A stretch of DNA of 64,000 nucleotides from Hyphomicrobiales bacterium (GTDB lineage Bacteria > Pseudomonadota > Alphaproteobacteria > Rhizobiales > HXMU1428-3): contig JAJFHX010000047.1 in NCBI GenBank assembly GCA_021775425.1, positions 1 to 64,000 of the forward strand, written 5' to 3'. The position numbers and the translations under genes are program-made. The notes under the pieces were generated by a model that searched no databases, was not told the origin of the DNA, and saw only the letters and a list, made by a program, of their open reading frames with translations. Of this stretch, positions 7,102 through 15,540 are shown one piece after another (the stretch's first letter is position 1; each line of letters begins with the position of its first letter).

Positions 7102-10082
7102 GCCTTGGATTTTTAAGTTTTCTTAGCCCATTGCCGTTGTTTGGTCTGCTGGCTTTGCCGGTCATCTGGTGGCTGCTGCGCACGACTCCGCCCAGCCCAA
7201 GCCGCCAGGAATTTCCGCCTACACGGATTTTAAAACGCCTGCTGCAGGATAAAACCACTTCAGCACACAGTCCCTGGTGGCTGACATTGCTGAGATTAAT
7301 CGCGGCAGCTCTGATTATATTTGCGCTGGCGCAACCGGTTATCAATAGTGCAGCCCCATTATTAACCGCTAGCACAACAAGCAGTAACGGGCCGGTTGTA
7401 CTGATGGTCGATAATGGCTGGGCATCGGCAGCCAACTGGAAGTTGCGCAAAATTATGATGAACCGGTTGTTACTTGACGCACAAGAGCAGCAAAGGCTGG
7501 TTTTTCTGTTACCCACCGCGCCGAATGAAGAAGGCGGTGCCGTTCAGCCTATCAGCGCGACTGATGCCATGCTTCTGGTTGAGCGCATGGAACCTTCACC
7601 TTTTTCGACCAATCGCCTTCAAGCGCTTAACCGGCTTGATGAAGGGCTGGCTGCTCTTTTGAAAGACCAGAACGCTTCGTCAAATGAGGCTCTTTCTGAT
7701 GCGGCGCTCTATTGGTTATCTGACGGGCTGTCAGAAGGGGTTGAGGTAGAGCTTGATCAAAGGTTCAAAGGCCTGAATGATCGGGGCATCGCCACAAATG
7801 TTGTTGTTCCTGATGAGGACCAGCTGGCGCTTGCCTTGACGGCCCGGCTTGGTAAGGGCGGTGTGTTATATGGCATGGTTAAAGCGGTTCCGTCTCCTGT
7901 TGAGCGCACTGGTATGATTTTGGCGCTATCTGGCAAAGAAGAAATTTTGGGGCGCGCTGCCTTCACTCTTGCCGCCGGGGCGTCCATGGTTGAAAGCCGG
8001 ATTGAACTGCCACTTGAGCTGCGCAATCAGATCACGAAGCTTAAAATTGAAGGGGAAAGCTCAGCCGGAAGTGTGCATTTGCTTGATCAACGATCTAACT
8101 GGCGGCGTGTTGGGTTGATTTCAAATGAAAGCGGCCAGTTGGCTCAACCTCTGCTTTCTCCGCTTTATTACATACGCCGTGCGCTGGAGCCATATGCCGA
8201 ACTGATTTCAGATGACAGTAAAGACATTGCAAAAACGGTTGAAAGCTATACGGAGCGAAACGTCTCTGTTGTTGTGATGGCTGATATTGGCCGTCTGGTC
8301 GGAGCGCCTTTGCTACGCCTGACCGAATGGGTTGAAAAAGGCGGTGTGCTGGTAAGGTTTGCCGGGCCGCATATGGAAGAAAGTCAGGATAGTCTGCTGC
8401 CAACACCGCTGCGTCAGGGCGGGCGACGGCTTGGTGGGGCTTTATCCTGGTCTAAACCACAACCGCTGTCGCAGTTTGATGACAAAAGCCCGTTTGCCGG
8501 CCTTGTTATCCCTTCAGATGTTGTTGTTTCACGGCAGTTGCTGGCAGACCCGAGCCAGCTTCGTGATAATGTCAGCATCTGGGCGCGGTTGAAGGATGGC
8601 ACACCGCTGGTGACAGCCTCACGCGAACTTGATGGCTGGGTCGTGCTTGTTCATGTGACGGCGAATTCAGACTGGTCTAATCTGCCGTTATCTGGCCTCT
8701 TTGTTGAGATGCTGCAAAGATTATCGCAGCTTTCAGTGGTGGCAAGCAAACCTGCTGCCGATAAAGACGGCGAAGTGACCGATGAAGCTGTGGCCAGTGA
8801 GAAGGAAACCCTGCTCGCCCCTTACAGGACGCTAAATGGTTTTGGGGGGCTTGCTAAACCTTCTGTTTTGGTTGAACCTATTGCTTTTAAGGATTTAAAG
8901 ACTGTTAAAATTGGCCCCAAAAATCCACCCGGCTTTTATGGCCCGGCGGAGCAAACTGTGGCTCTGAATTTAATTGATGAGGATAGTACACTGAAAAAAT
9001 CTGACCTCTCAGCACTGAATTTAAAACAATTTGAATATCGGAAAGCACCTGAACAGGCGCTAAGAGCGCCGTTGTTTGTTGCCGCCCTCTTATTATTGCT
9101 GCTCGATAGCCTGATCGTACTTGCCATGCGGGGTGTTTTGTCTTTTCGCAAATTACAGTCAGGCACTATGCAGACCGGGGTGGTTATGCTGGCGATCGTT
9201 TTACTGCCATTGTTCATGGCGACACCCGGTATTGCGCAAGAAATTCAGGGCTTTACACCACCTGGATCTGAGCGGATTGAGCGACCTTTTCGTGAGCTTG
9301 GGCAAGTGGATGAAGTGCCTCAAAAGAAATCAGAAATCACTGACCCTAAATTACGCGCCGCTTTAAAAACGCACCTTGCTTATGTTGTCACGGGTGACAG
9401 CAAAACGGATAAGACCAGCCGGGACGGGTTGCGCGGGCTTTCTTATGTGTTGAACAGCCGGACAGCAGTGGAGCCAGCTGACCCGATGGCTGTTTCAGTT
9501 GAAAAAGATGAACTGGCCTTTTTCCCGGTATTATACTGGCCGGTCGGTCCTTATACCAAACCGCTTTCTGATGAGGTTGCACAGCGAATCAATGCCTATA
9601 TGAGGCATGGTGGAATGATTATTTTTGACACAAAAGATCAGGACAGCCGGATCGGCGGGCTTGAAGGGCGCAGTCAAAGTTCGCTGCAAAACCTGCTTTC
9701 CAAGCTTGATATTCCGCGCATTACACCTGTTCCTAAAGGGCATGTGCTAACGAAGAGCTTTTACCTGCTCTCTTCTTTTCCCGGACGGTATCAGGGGGGT
9801 GAGCTTTGGGTTGAAGCACCTTCTAAATCTGCCACCGCCAAGACTGAATCCACTTCTGATATTGACGGAGTGAGCACACTGCTCATCACATCGAATGATC
9901 TGGCTTCTGCCTGGGCGATTGATGATAATTATCAGGCGCAATATCCTGTTATCCCTGGCGGGCCGATGCAGCGGGAAATGGCTTACCGTGTTGGTGTGAA
10001 CATTGTGATGTATGCGCTTGCCGGAAATTACAAAGCTGATCAGGTGCATGTACCGGCATTGCTTGAAAGGCTGGGTCAGTAA
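7098..10082 (+). CDS. DUF4159 protein with BatA-like N-terminus (large inner-membrane protein)
   Basis: A 994-residue membrane protein. The N-terminus (about 1-85) has two transmembrane helices and the LSPLPLFGLLALPVIWWLLR pattern of BatA/aerotolerance N-terminal domains. A large extracytoplasmic or von Willebrand-like region follows (about 95-640). Two more helices lie near 655-675 and 693-710, and the C-terminal part (about 750-990), beginning with LRAALKTHLAYVV, matches DUF4159, which has a glutamine amidotransferase-like fold. The family sits in MoxR operons of alphaproteobacteria; function unproven. It overlaps the DUF58 gene by 4 bases and is followed after 2 bases by the next gene. Confidence 0.85.
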   Translation: MSLGFLSFLSPLPLFGLLALPVIWWLLRTTPPSPSRQEFPPTRILKRLLQDKTTSAHSPWWLTLLRLIAAALIIFALAQPVINSAAPLLTASTTSSNGPVVLMVDNGWASAANWKLRKIMMNRLLLDAQEQQRLVFLLPTAPNEEGGAVQPISATDAMLLVERMEPSPFSTNRLQALNRLDEGLAALLKDQNASSNEALSDAALYWLSDGLSEGVEVELDQRFKGLNDRGIATNVVVPDEDQLALALTARLGKGGVLYGMVKAVPSPVERTGMILALSGKEEILGRAAFTLAAGASMVESRIELPLELRNQITKLKIEGESSAGSVHLLDQRSNWRRVGLISNESGQLAQPLLSPLYYIRRALEPYAELISDDSKDIAKTVESYTERNVSVVVMADIGRLVGAPLLRLTEWVEKGGVLVRFAGPHMEESQDSLLPTPLRQGGRRLGGALSWSKPQPLSQFDDKSPFAGLVIPSDVVVSRQLLADPSQLRDNVSIWARLKDGTPLVTASRELDGWVVLVHVTANSDWSNLPLSGLFVEMLQRLSQLSVVASKPAADKDGEVTDEAVASEKETLLAPYRTLNGFGGLAKPSVLVEPIAFKDLKTVKIGPKNPPGFYGPAEQTVALNLIDEDSTLKKSDLSALNLKQFEYRKAPEQALRAPLFVAALLLLLLDSLIVLAMRGVLSFRKLQSGTMQTGVVMLAIVLLPLFMATPGIAQEIQGFTPPGSERIERPFRELGQVDEVPQKKSEITDPKLRAALKTHLAYVVTGDSKTDKTSRDGLRGLSYVLNSRTAVEPADPMAVSVEKDELAFFPVLYWPVGPYTKPLSDEVAQRINAYMRHGGMIIFDTKDQDSRIGGLEGRSQSSLQNLLSKLDIPRITPVPKGHVLTKSFYLLSSFPGRYQGGELWVEAPSKSATAKTESTSDIDGVSTLLITSNDLASAWAIDDNYQAQYPVIPGGPMQREMAYRVGVNIVMYALAGNYKADQVHVPALLERLGQ

Positions 10083-10084
10083 TT

Positions 10085-12235
10085 ATGAATGGTGTAAATT
10101 TCAGTTCGTTCAATGGTTGGGAGATCATTTTTTCACCTTTGGTGAGCCCGCTTTATTTATGGGTTCTCGGTGGATTTGTAGCGGTGATCGTTCTAGTGAT
10201 GCTTGTTAGCCAGTTGCCCGGCGCATTGCTGCGTGGGTTAGGTCTTACGCTATTGCTGCTTTCTCTACTGAACCCGAGCCTTCGGCAGGAACAGCGCGAC
10301 CCCTTGAGCAATATTGTTGTTGTGGTGACTGACAAAAGCCCGAGCCAGGTTATTTCCGGCCGTGAAGCTCTGGTTGAGAAGGCGCTGTCGCAGTTTAAAG
10401 ACAAAGCTTCCGAGTTGAAAAACCTTGAAACCGAGATTGTCACCATTGACCCGGATGATGCTCAATCTAAAGACGGAACGATGGCTTTTACGGCGCTTCG
10501 GGATAATCTTAGCCGGCTGGCTGCCAACAGGATTGCCGGTGTTGTGATGATTACGGACGGGCAAATTCATGACGCCCCCAAGGCCGTTAAAGATCTTGGT
10601 CTTGATGTGCCGGTGCATATGATATTAACCGGCAGCCCGGATGAATTTGACCGGCGGATTGAAATTGTTAAAGCGCCGAAATATGGCATTGTTGGCGGAA
10701 CGAGAGAGCTGAAGCTCAAGGTTATTGAACAGGGAAACGCGCCTGCCGGGGTTTCCCATATGGTGAAATTGCAGTTCCGGCAAAAAGGCAGCCCGACCAC
10801 AACGCAATTTGTACAGGTTGGTGAAGAAATCACTGTGCCGCTTAAATTTCCGCATGCCGGGCTGAACCTGATGGAAATCGAGCTTGAAGATCAGGAGCAG
10901 GAAATCAGCACATCAAATAACCGCGCTGTAATTACGGCTGAGGGTGTGAGGGAAAATCTGCGGGTGCTGCTTGTCTCTGGTGAACCGCATGCCGGTGAGC
11001 GGACGTGGCGCAATCTGCTGAAATCGGATGCATCAGTTGATCTGGTGCATTTCACAATTCTCAGACCCCCTGAAAAACAGGACGGCACACCCATTCATCA
11101 GCTTTCGCTGATTGCCTTCCCGACGCGCGAGCTGTTTTCAGAAAAGCTGGAAGATTTTGACCTCATTATTTTTGATCGCTACCAGCGGCGCGGAGTTTTG
11201 CCACTGCATTATCTCGATAATGTCAGTCAGTATGTCTTAAATGGCGGGGCTGTGCTGATTGCAGCGGGCGATAAGTTTGCTACTCCATTAAGCCTTGCAA
11301 ACACGCCGCTTGAGCAGATTTTACCAGCCCTACCGACAGGTCAGGTGATTGACAAACCTTACAAACCAACTGTGACCAGCAAGGGTGAGCGTCACCCGGT
11401 TACGCATAGTCTACCGAAATCAAATAAAGGTAAACCTGACTGGGGCCGCTGGTTCCGGCTGGTGCAAGCCAATGTCAATGAGGGCGAGACACTGATGAAC
11501 GGGGCAGATGAGCAGCCATTGCTGGTGCTGAACCGGCTTGGTGAGGGGCGCATCGCCCTTCTATTATCTGACCATGCCTGGCTTTGGGCGCGTAGTTATG
11601 AAGGTGGTGGGCCATATACCACTTTGTTGCGTCGGCTTTCTCACTGGCTGATGAAAGAACCTGACCTCGAAGAAGAGGCGCTGACTGCCGTTGGTGAGGG
11701 GCGCACACTCGTATTACAACGGCGCAGCATGCAGGAAAAGATTGAGCCTGTCACGATTACCAGACCAGATGGGTCAGTAGAGGAAATCGAGCTCAAGCAA
11801 TCAACAGCTGGCACCTGGAAAACCGTTCTTGAAAAGCAGCAACTTGGGGTTCACCGTGTTAAATCCGGCAAGTTGAATGCACTTGCTTACATCGGCTTTG
11901 CCAGTGCGAAAGAGCTTGAGAATATTATTACCACAGACAGGATCGTTAAACCGCTGGTTGAGGATGCAAAATCCGGTATTTTCTGGACTGGTAATCAAAC
12001 ACGTGTGAGTGAGACCCGGGTGGCAACAGCTGACACTGTGTCTGTTGAGTTGCCGCGACTTATTATGATGAAAGGCGCCGGGATGTTTGCTGGTTCTGAA
12101 TGGATGGGGCTGCGGGACCGTGAGGCATATATTGTCACCGGCGTTAAAATGCTGCCGCTGATCAGCGGTCTGATCGGGCTTGGGCTGTTGCTGCTTGCGC
12201 TTGGGGCGATGTGGTGGCGTGAGGGCCGGCAATAG
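10085..12235 (+). CDS. Membrane protein of the MoxR operon, von Willebrand/amidotransferase-like
   Basis: A 716-residue protein with two N-terminal transmembrane helices (about 20-40 and 43-65), a long extracytoplasmic part and one C-terminal helix (about 685-710) ending in WWREGRQ. The region near 75-190 (NIVVVVTDKSPSQ, then AGVVMITDGQIHD) resembles a von Willebrand A fold, and 300-520 resembles a glutamine amidotransferase-like fold without an evident catalytic Cys triad. Such proteins are usually annotated as conserved membrane proteins. It begins 2 bases after the DUF4159 gene, so the four genes MoxR - DUF58 - DUF4159 - this one form one transcription unit and probably one membrane complex (inference). 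Confidence 0.8.
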   Translation: MNGVNFSSFNGWEIIFSPLVSPLYLWVLGGFVAVIVLVMLVSQLPGALLRGLGLTLLLLSLLNPSLRQEQRDPLSNIVVVVTDKSPSQVISGREALVEKALSQFKDKASELKNLETEIVTIDPDDAQSKDGTMAFTALRDNLSRLAANRIAGVVMITDGQIHDAPKAVKDLGLDVPVHMILTGSPDEFDRRIEIVKAPKYGIVGGTRELKLKVIEQGNAPAGVSHMVKLQFRQKGSPTTTQFVQVGEEITVPLKFPHAGLNLMEIELEDQEQEISTSNNRAVITAEGVRENLRVLLVSGEPHAGERTWRNLLKSDASVDLVHFTILRPPEKQDGTPIHQLSLIAFPTRELFSEKLEDFDLIIFDRYQRRGVLPLHYLDNVSQYVLNGGAVLIAAGDKFATPLSLANTPLEQILPALPTGQVIDKPYKPTVTSKGERHPVTHSLPKSNKGKPDWGRWFRLVQANVNEGETLMNGADEQPLLVLNRLGEGRIALLLSDHAWLWARSYEGGGPYTTLLRRLSHWLMKEPDLEEEALTAVGEGRTLVLQRRSMQEKIEPVTITRPDGSVEEIELKQSTAGTWKTVLEKQQLGVHRVKSGKLNALAYIGFASAKELENIITTDRIVKPLVEDAKSGIFWTGNQTRVSETRVATADTVSVELPRLIMMKGAGMFAGSEWMGLRDREAYIVTGVKMLPLISGLIGLGLLLLALGAMWWREGRQ

Positions 12236-12261
12236 CTATCAGACGTCCTTGATGCTTACCT

Positions 12262-12771
12262 CTATTCACCTTTGATCTGGCCGTTTAATTGTTGCAATGC
12301 ACCTTGTTCCATTTCAAAACCAAGAAAACGCATCGGGTCTACCGGGCCAGGCAATGTGATAGTGCCGGGTGAGATGTGGGTGCAGCCGATTTTCTGGTAA
12401 TATTCCAGATCCCCCACCAGTAGGGTGACTTTAAATCCCTTTGATCTTGCGAATTCCACCCCGTCTTGCATCAATTCAAGACCTAAACCTTTCGAGCGAT
12501 ATGGCGGGGCGACCAATAACGGGCCAAGAAGACAAGCTGAATTGTTGCCCGCTATATTCAGCGGGGTAAAACTGACTGTGCCGACTAGTTCCTGCTCGTC
12601 ATAGGCGTTGACACCAAAACTGTTTTCTGGTGATGCCTGCTCACGCACGCGGTACGCGGTTCTTGCAAAACGGCCTGGGCCTATGTGCTTCTGGAACAGA
12701 GCTGACATCGCGTCATAAGTCATCTGATCGCTGGATGGGTTTTGAAACTGGGTTTTTGTGAGTGGGCTCAT
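12262..12771 (-). CDS. GNAT-family N-acetyltransferase
   Basis: A 169-residue acetyltransferase of the YhbS-like GNAT group. The acetyl-CoA binding loop is visible in LGPLLVAPPYRSKGLGLELM (R/Q-x-x-G-x-G/A type motif A), followed by a helix and the GDLEYYQKIGC motif B region. Substrate unknown. It converges with the MoxR operon (26 bases between the stops) and no terminator hairpin is evident there. Confidence 0.85.
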   Translation of the reverse strand: MSPLTKTQFQNPSSDQMTYDAMSALFQKHIGPGRFARTAYRVREQASPENSFGVNAYDEQELVGTVSFTPLNIAGNNSACLLGPLLVAPPYRSKGLGLELMQDGVEFARSKGFKVTLLVGDLEYYQKIGCTHISPGTITLPGPVDPMRFLGFEMEQGALQQLNGQIKGE

Positions 12772-12827
12772 TTAAGGTCGTCTTTTTATTCTGGTTTTAA
12801 AAGCAGTGCTATGTGCAAGTGTTTCAC

Positions 12828-13295
12828 TCATTGCCATTTATTGCTTATGGTCACATTATCAAATATTTCGGCTAACCTGTTTCTGACAGCTTTAACGGTT
12901 TGTTCTGGTAACGCATCACGATAAAAAAATCCAATTTCTTTTATTTCCGCATTTGGTTCAGGGATTTTGTCCTGTTTCCAGTGCTCGACAATATAGAGCG
13001 CGATGTGATCACCTGGAAATTTTTCAAAATTACAAAAGACGCCATGCAGTTTTGCTTTGCCGGTTATTTCGACGCCTGTTTCTTCAAAAAGTTCGCGCTC
13101 CATTGCGGTGCCGATTGGTTCGTTCCATTCGACCCCACCGCCGGGAAAATGCCAGCCGGGTCGGTAGCCGTGGCGTATCAGTAGTATTCTTGATTTTTCA
13201 TCTATCACGATGGCCTGCGCCCCGAGGGTCAGCCCTCTGGTTAAGCGCCAATAAGGGCGTAGCAGGCAATGTATTATTTTTGAAAACAGATGCAT
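12828..13295 (-). CDS. Nudix hydrolase
   Basis: A 155-residue Nudix protein with a complete box: GGVEWNEPIGTAMERELFEE, then TGV. The N-terminal helix with basic residues (about 1-20) precedes the LGAQAIVIDEKSRILLIRHGY strand region. The substrate (nucleoside diphosphate derivative) cannot be assigned. GGGGG about 6 bases upstream of the ATG supports the start. It lies 57 bases upstream of, and on the same strand as, the GNAT gene. Confidence 0.88.
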   Translation of the reverse strand: MHLFSKIIHCLLRPYWRLTRGLTLGAQAIVIDEKSRILLIRHGYRPGWHFPGGGVEWNEPIGTAMERELFEETGVEITGKAKLHGVFCNFEKFPGDHIALYIVEHWKQDKIPEPNAEIKEIGFFYRDALPEQTVKAVRNRLAEIFDNVTISNKWQ

Positions 13296-13529
13296 GTTTA
13301 CCCCCTTTTTCTCGTTTCATGATAGTAAGTTGCCAGAATGCTGTTAATTTTTAGCTATAATGGCCATTTGCTCTCTGCTCATCTCACTTTATTACCTTGT
13401 GTGCAAATGATTTTTCTCAACAGCTTTCTGTTATTTTGTGATGAATAACCGTTTAAGACGGCCATGATGAATTCGACAACAGGTGTATGCTCATCTGGTA
13501 CATCATGGTAAATACCGGAACCAGCGTTT

Positions 13530-14492
13530 ATGACTGTGATTGCCCATTTAACCGATATTCATTTACCGCCTGTGCCGGTGCCACAGTTGAGAGAACTCTC
13601 TTTAAAACGTCTGCTTGGATTTCTCAATTGGCACCGATCGCGCAAATTTTTGCACAACGCTGATGTGGTTGAAAGGATTGTTCGTGATTTAAAGCAGCAA
13701 AATTTCGACCATCTGATTGTGTCTGGTGATCTGGTGAACCTGGCGCTTGAAGCGGAATTTGTGGCCGGTGCTGAATGGATGGCCCGGCTTGGGCCAACTG
13801 AAAACATATCTTTCGTGCCGGGTAATCATGATTATTATGGATCGGCTGAAAATTTTACTGCCAGGACGGCACATCATGGAACGGCCTCTGTTGCTCCCCT
13901 TTCAGCTTATATGCAATCTGATTATCATCAGTCAGACACATTGCAGCCAGTTCGTGACTTTTTATCTGGTGCCGGCAATGGTCCTTTACAGTCATTTTTA
14001 AAAGTGGTTGGTGAGGTTGCCATCATCGGTTTGAATTCCGCGATCCCGACACCTCCTTTTAAGGCATATGGTGAATTAGATGCGGCATCGTTAGCATTTC
14101 TAGAGGACTGTCTGCCCGCTCTAAAACGGGCGGGTTTTTATCGCTGTGTTGTGCTGCATCACCCACCCATTGCTGGCCTTACACCCGCTAGGCGAGCTCT
14201 AAGAAATGCTCAGGAATTAAACGCTCAGCTCGTGATATACGGGGCTGAACTTGTGCTTTATGGGCATAATCACAGGCAGCAGGTGAACCGTCTTGAGACT
14301 TCTGACGGTTTTTGTCATGTGGTTGGAACGCCCAGCGCGTCTATTTGCAAAGCCGGGCCTTATGACCGGGCGAGGTATAATCTGTTTCACATTGAGCGAA
14401 CAAAGGACAGTTGGAAGACCTCCATGCAGGGCCGCGGCCTGATTGAAGACTACGGCGCTGTGAATGATCTTGGCAACACGTTGCTAGATTAA
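13530..14492 (+). CDS. Calcineurin-like metallophosphoesterase
   Basis: A 320-residue binuclear metallophosphoesterase. The five sequence blocks of the family are all visible: LTDIHL, VSGDLVN, PGNHDYY, VVLHHPP and YGHNH. The protein resembles alphaproteobacterial phosphodiesterases of the CpdA/Icc superfamily, but substrate is not determined. There is no signal peptide, so it is cytosolic. The next gene on the same strand, an ion channel, follows after 120 bases. Confidence 0.92.
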   Translation: MTVIAHLTDIHLPPVPVPQLRELSLKRLLGFLNWHRSRKFLHNADVVERIVRDLKQQNFDHLIVSGDLVNLALEAEFVAGAEWMARLGPTENISFVPGNHDYYGSAENFTARTAHHGTASVAPLSAYMQSDYHQSDTLQPVRDFLSGAGNGPLQSFLKVVGEVAIIGLNSAIPTPPFKAYGELDAASLAFLEDCLPALKRAGFYRCVVLHHPPIAGLTPARRALRNAQELNAQLVIYGAELVLYGHNHRQQVNRLETSDGFCHVVGTPSASICKAGPYDRARYNLFHIERTKDSWKTSMQGRGLIEDYGAVNDLGNTLLD

Positions 14493-14612
14493 CTCAACTT
14501 TTGACTAAGAATGCTTTCTAAACAGTGACTTGACGTTTTTTGGGTTGGAATCTTTCAGCGTCCTATTGTAAATTATGAAGCGGAAACGCTATTTTTAAAA
14601 TGGGTGTGAATC

Positions 14613-15479
14613 ATGAGTGAGACCGTTTCAACTTCTCAAATCGATGCCTCTTCTGATGGTGATGGCAGTGCTGAACCGGGGTCACGGCTATGGCTGAGGG
14701 ATGTTGTCAGTCATCCTTATTTTGAATGGTCAATTATTGTATTGATTGTCATTAACGCGATCATTCTCGGTCTTGAAACTGATGCAGGGATTGAAGCCAA
14801 ATATGGGAGCTTGTTTGATCATCTTGACCGCTTGATTCTTTCGGTCTTTGTTTGTGAATTGCTGGCTAAGTTTTATGCTTTCGGCTTTCGGATGCTCAAA
14901 GACCCGTGGTCTGTGTTTGATATTTTTGTTGTTGGTGTAGCGCTTGTGCCTGCGAGTGGTCACCTCTCTGTTTTAAGAAGCCTTCGGATATTGCGTATCC
15001 TTCGGTTGATCTCAGCTGTCCCTTCCATGAAACGGGTGGTTGCTGGGCTGTTAAACGCCATACCTGGTATGGGGTCGATTGTCGCGCTGTTGTTGCTGGT
15101 CCTTTATGTTTCTTCAGTCATGGCCACTCAATTATTTGGCGCTACATTCCCCGAACAATTCGGCACTCTTGGCGCGACCGTTTTCACACTTGTGCAGATC
15201 ATGACTATGGAGGGCTGGGCTGACCTTGCCGGGCCTGTCATGGAACAATTCACTTATGCGTGGGTGTTCTTTCTCATTTATATGCTGGTGACCAGTTTTG
15301 CCGTGTTGAATTTATTTATCGGTATTATTGTTGACGCGATGCAATCTGAAGCGTTGAAACCAATGCAAGAGCATGAAGATGCGGCAATGGACCAGCAGAC
15401 AGATGAAATTCTGGCTGAACTCAGACTGGTGAAAGAAGAAATCAGGGCGCTGCGTGGTGACGCGTCTGAAAAGGGGTGA
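14613..15479 (+). CDS. Single-domain voltage-gated cation channel (BacNav/CavMr type) with Ca-like filter
   Basis: A 288-residue six-helix ion transporter. S1 covers about 39-55, S2 about 73-89 (Glu82, Lys86), S3 about 99-113 (Asp103), and S4 has four regularly spaced arginines (122, 125, 128, 131). S5 lies near 153-172 and S6 near 218-240. The pore loop gives the filter T198-M-E-G-W-A-D204. Classical NaChBac-type sodium channels have LESWA/S here; Gly at filter position 4 and Asp at 7 are instead found in repeat I of animal Cav1 channels (TMEGWTD). A short C-terminal coiled coil (about 255-282) would support tetramer formation. Calcium selectivity is an inference. Confidence 0.9.
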   Translation: MSETVSTSQIDASSDGDGSAEPGSRLWLRDVVSHPYFEWSIIVLIVINAIILGLETDAGIEAKYGSLFDHLDRLILSVFVCELLAKFYAFGFRMLKDPWSVFDIFVVGVALVPASGHLSVLRSLRILRILRLISAVPSMKRVVAGLLNAIPGMGSIVALLLLVLYVSSVMATQLFGATFPEQFGTLGATVFTLVQIMTMEGWADLAGPVMEQFTYAWVFFLIYMLVTSFAVLNLFIGIIVDAMQSEALKPMQEHEDAAMDQQTDEILAELRLVKEEIRALRGDASEKG

Positions 15480-15540
15480 AGCAGTAAGGATGTTGTCCAG
15501 ACCCAAACTTACAGTATGAGCAGCCAAACAGAGGCTTTCC

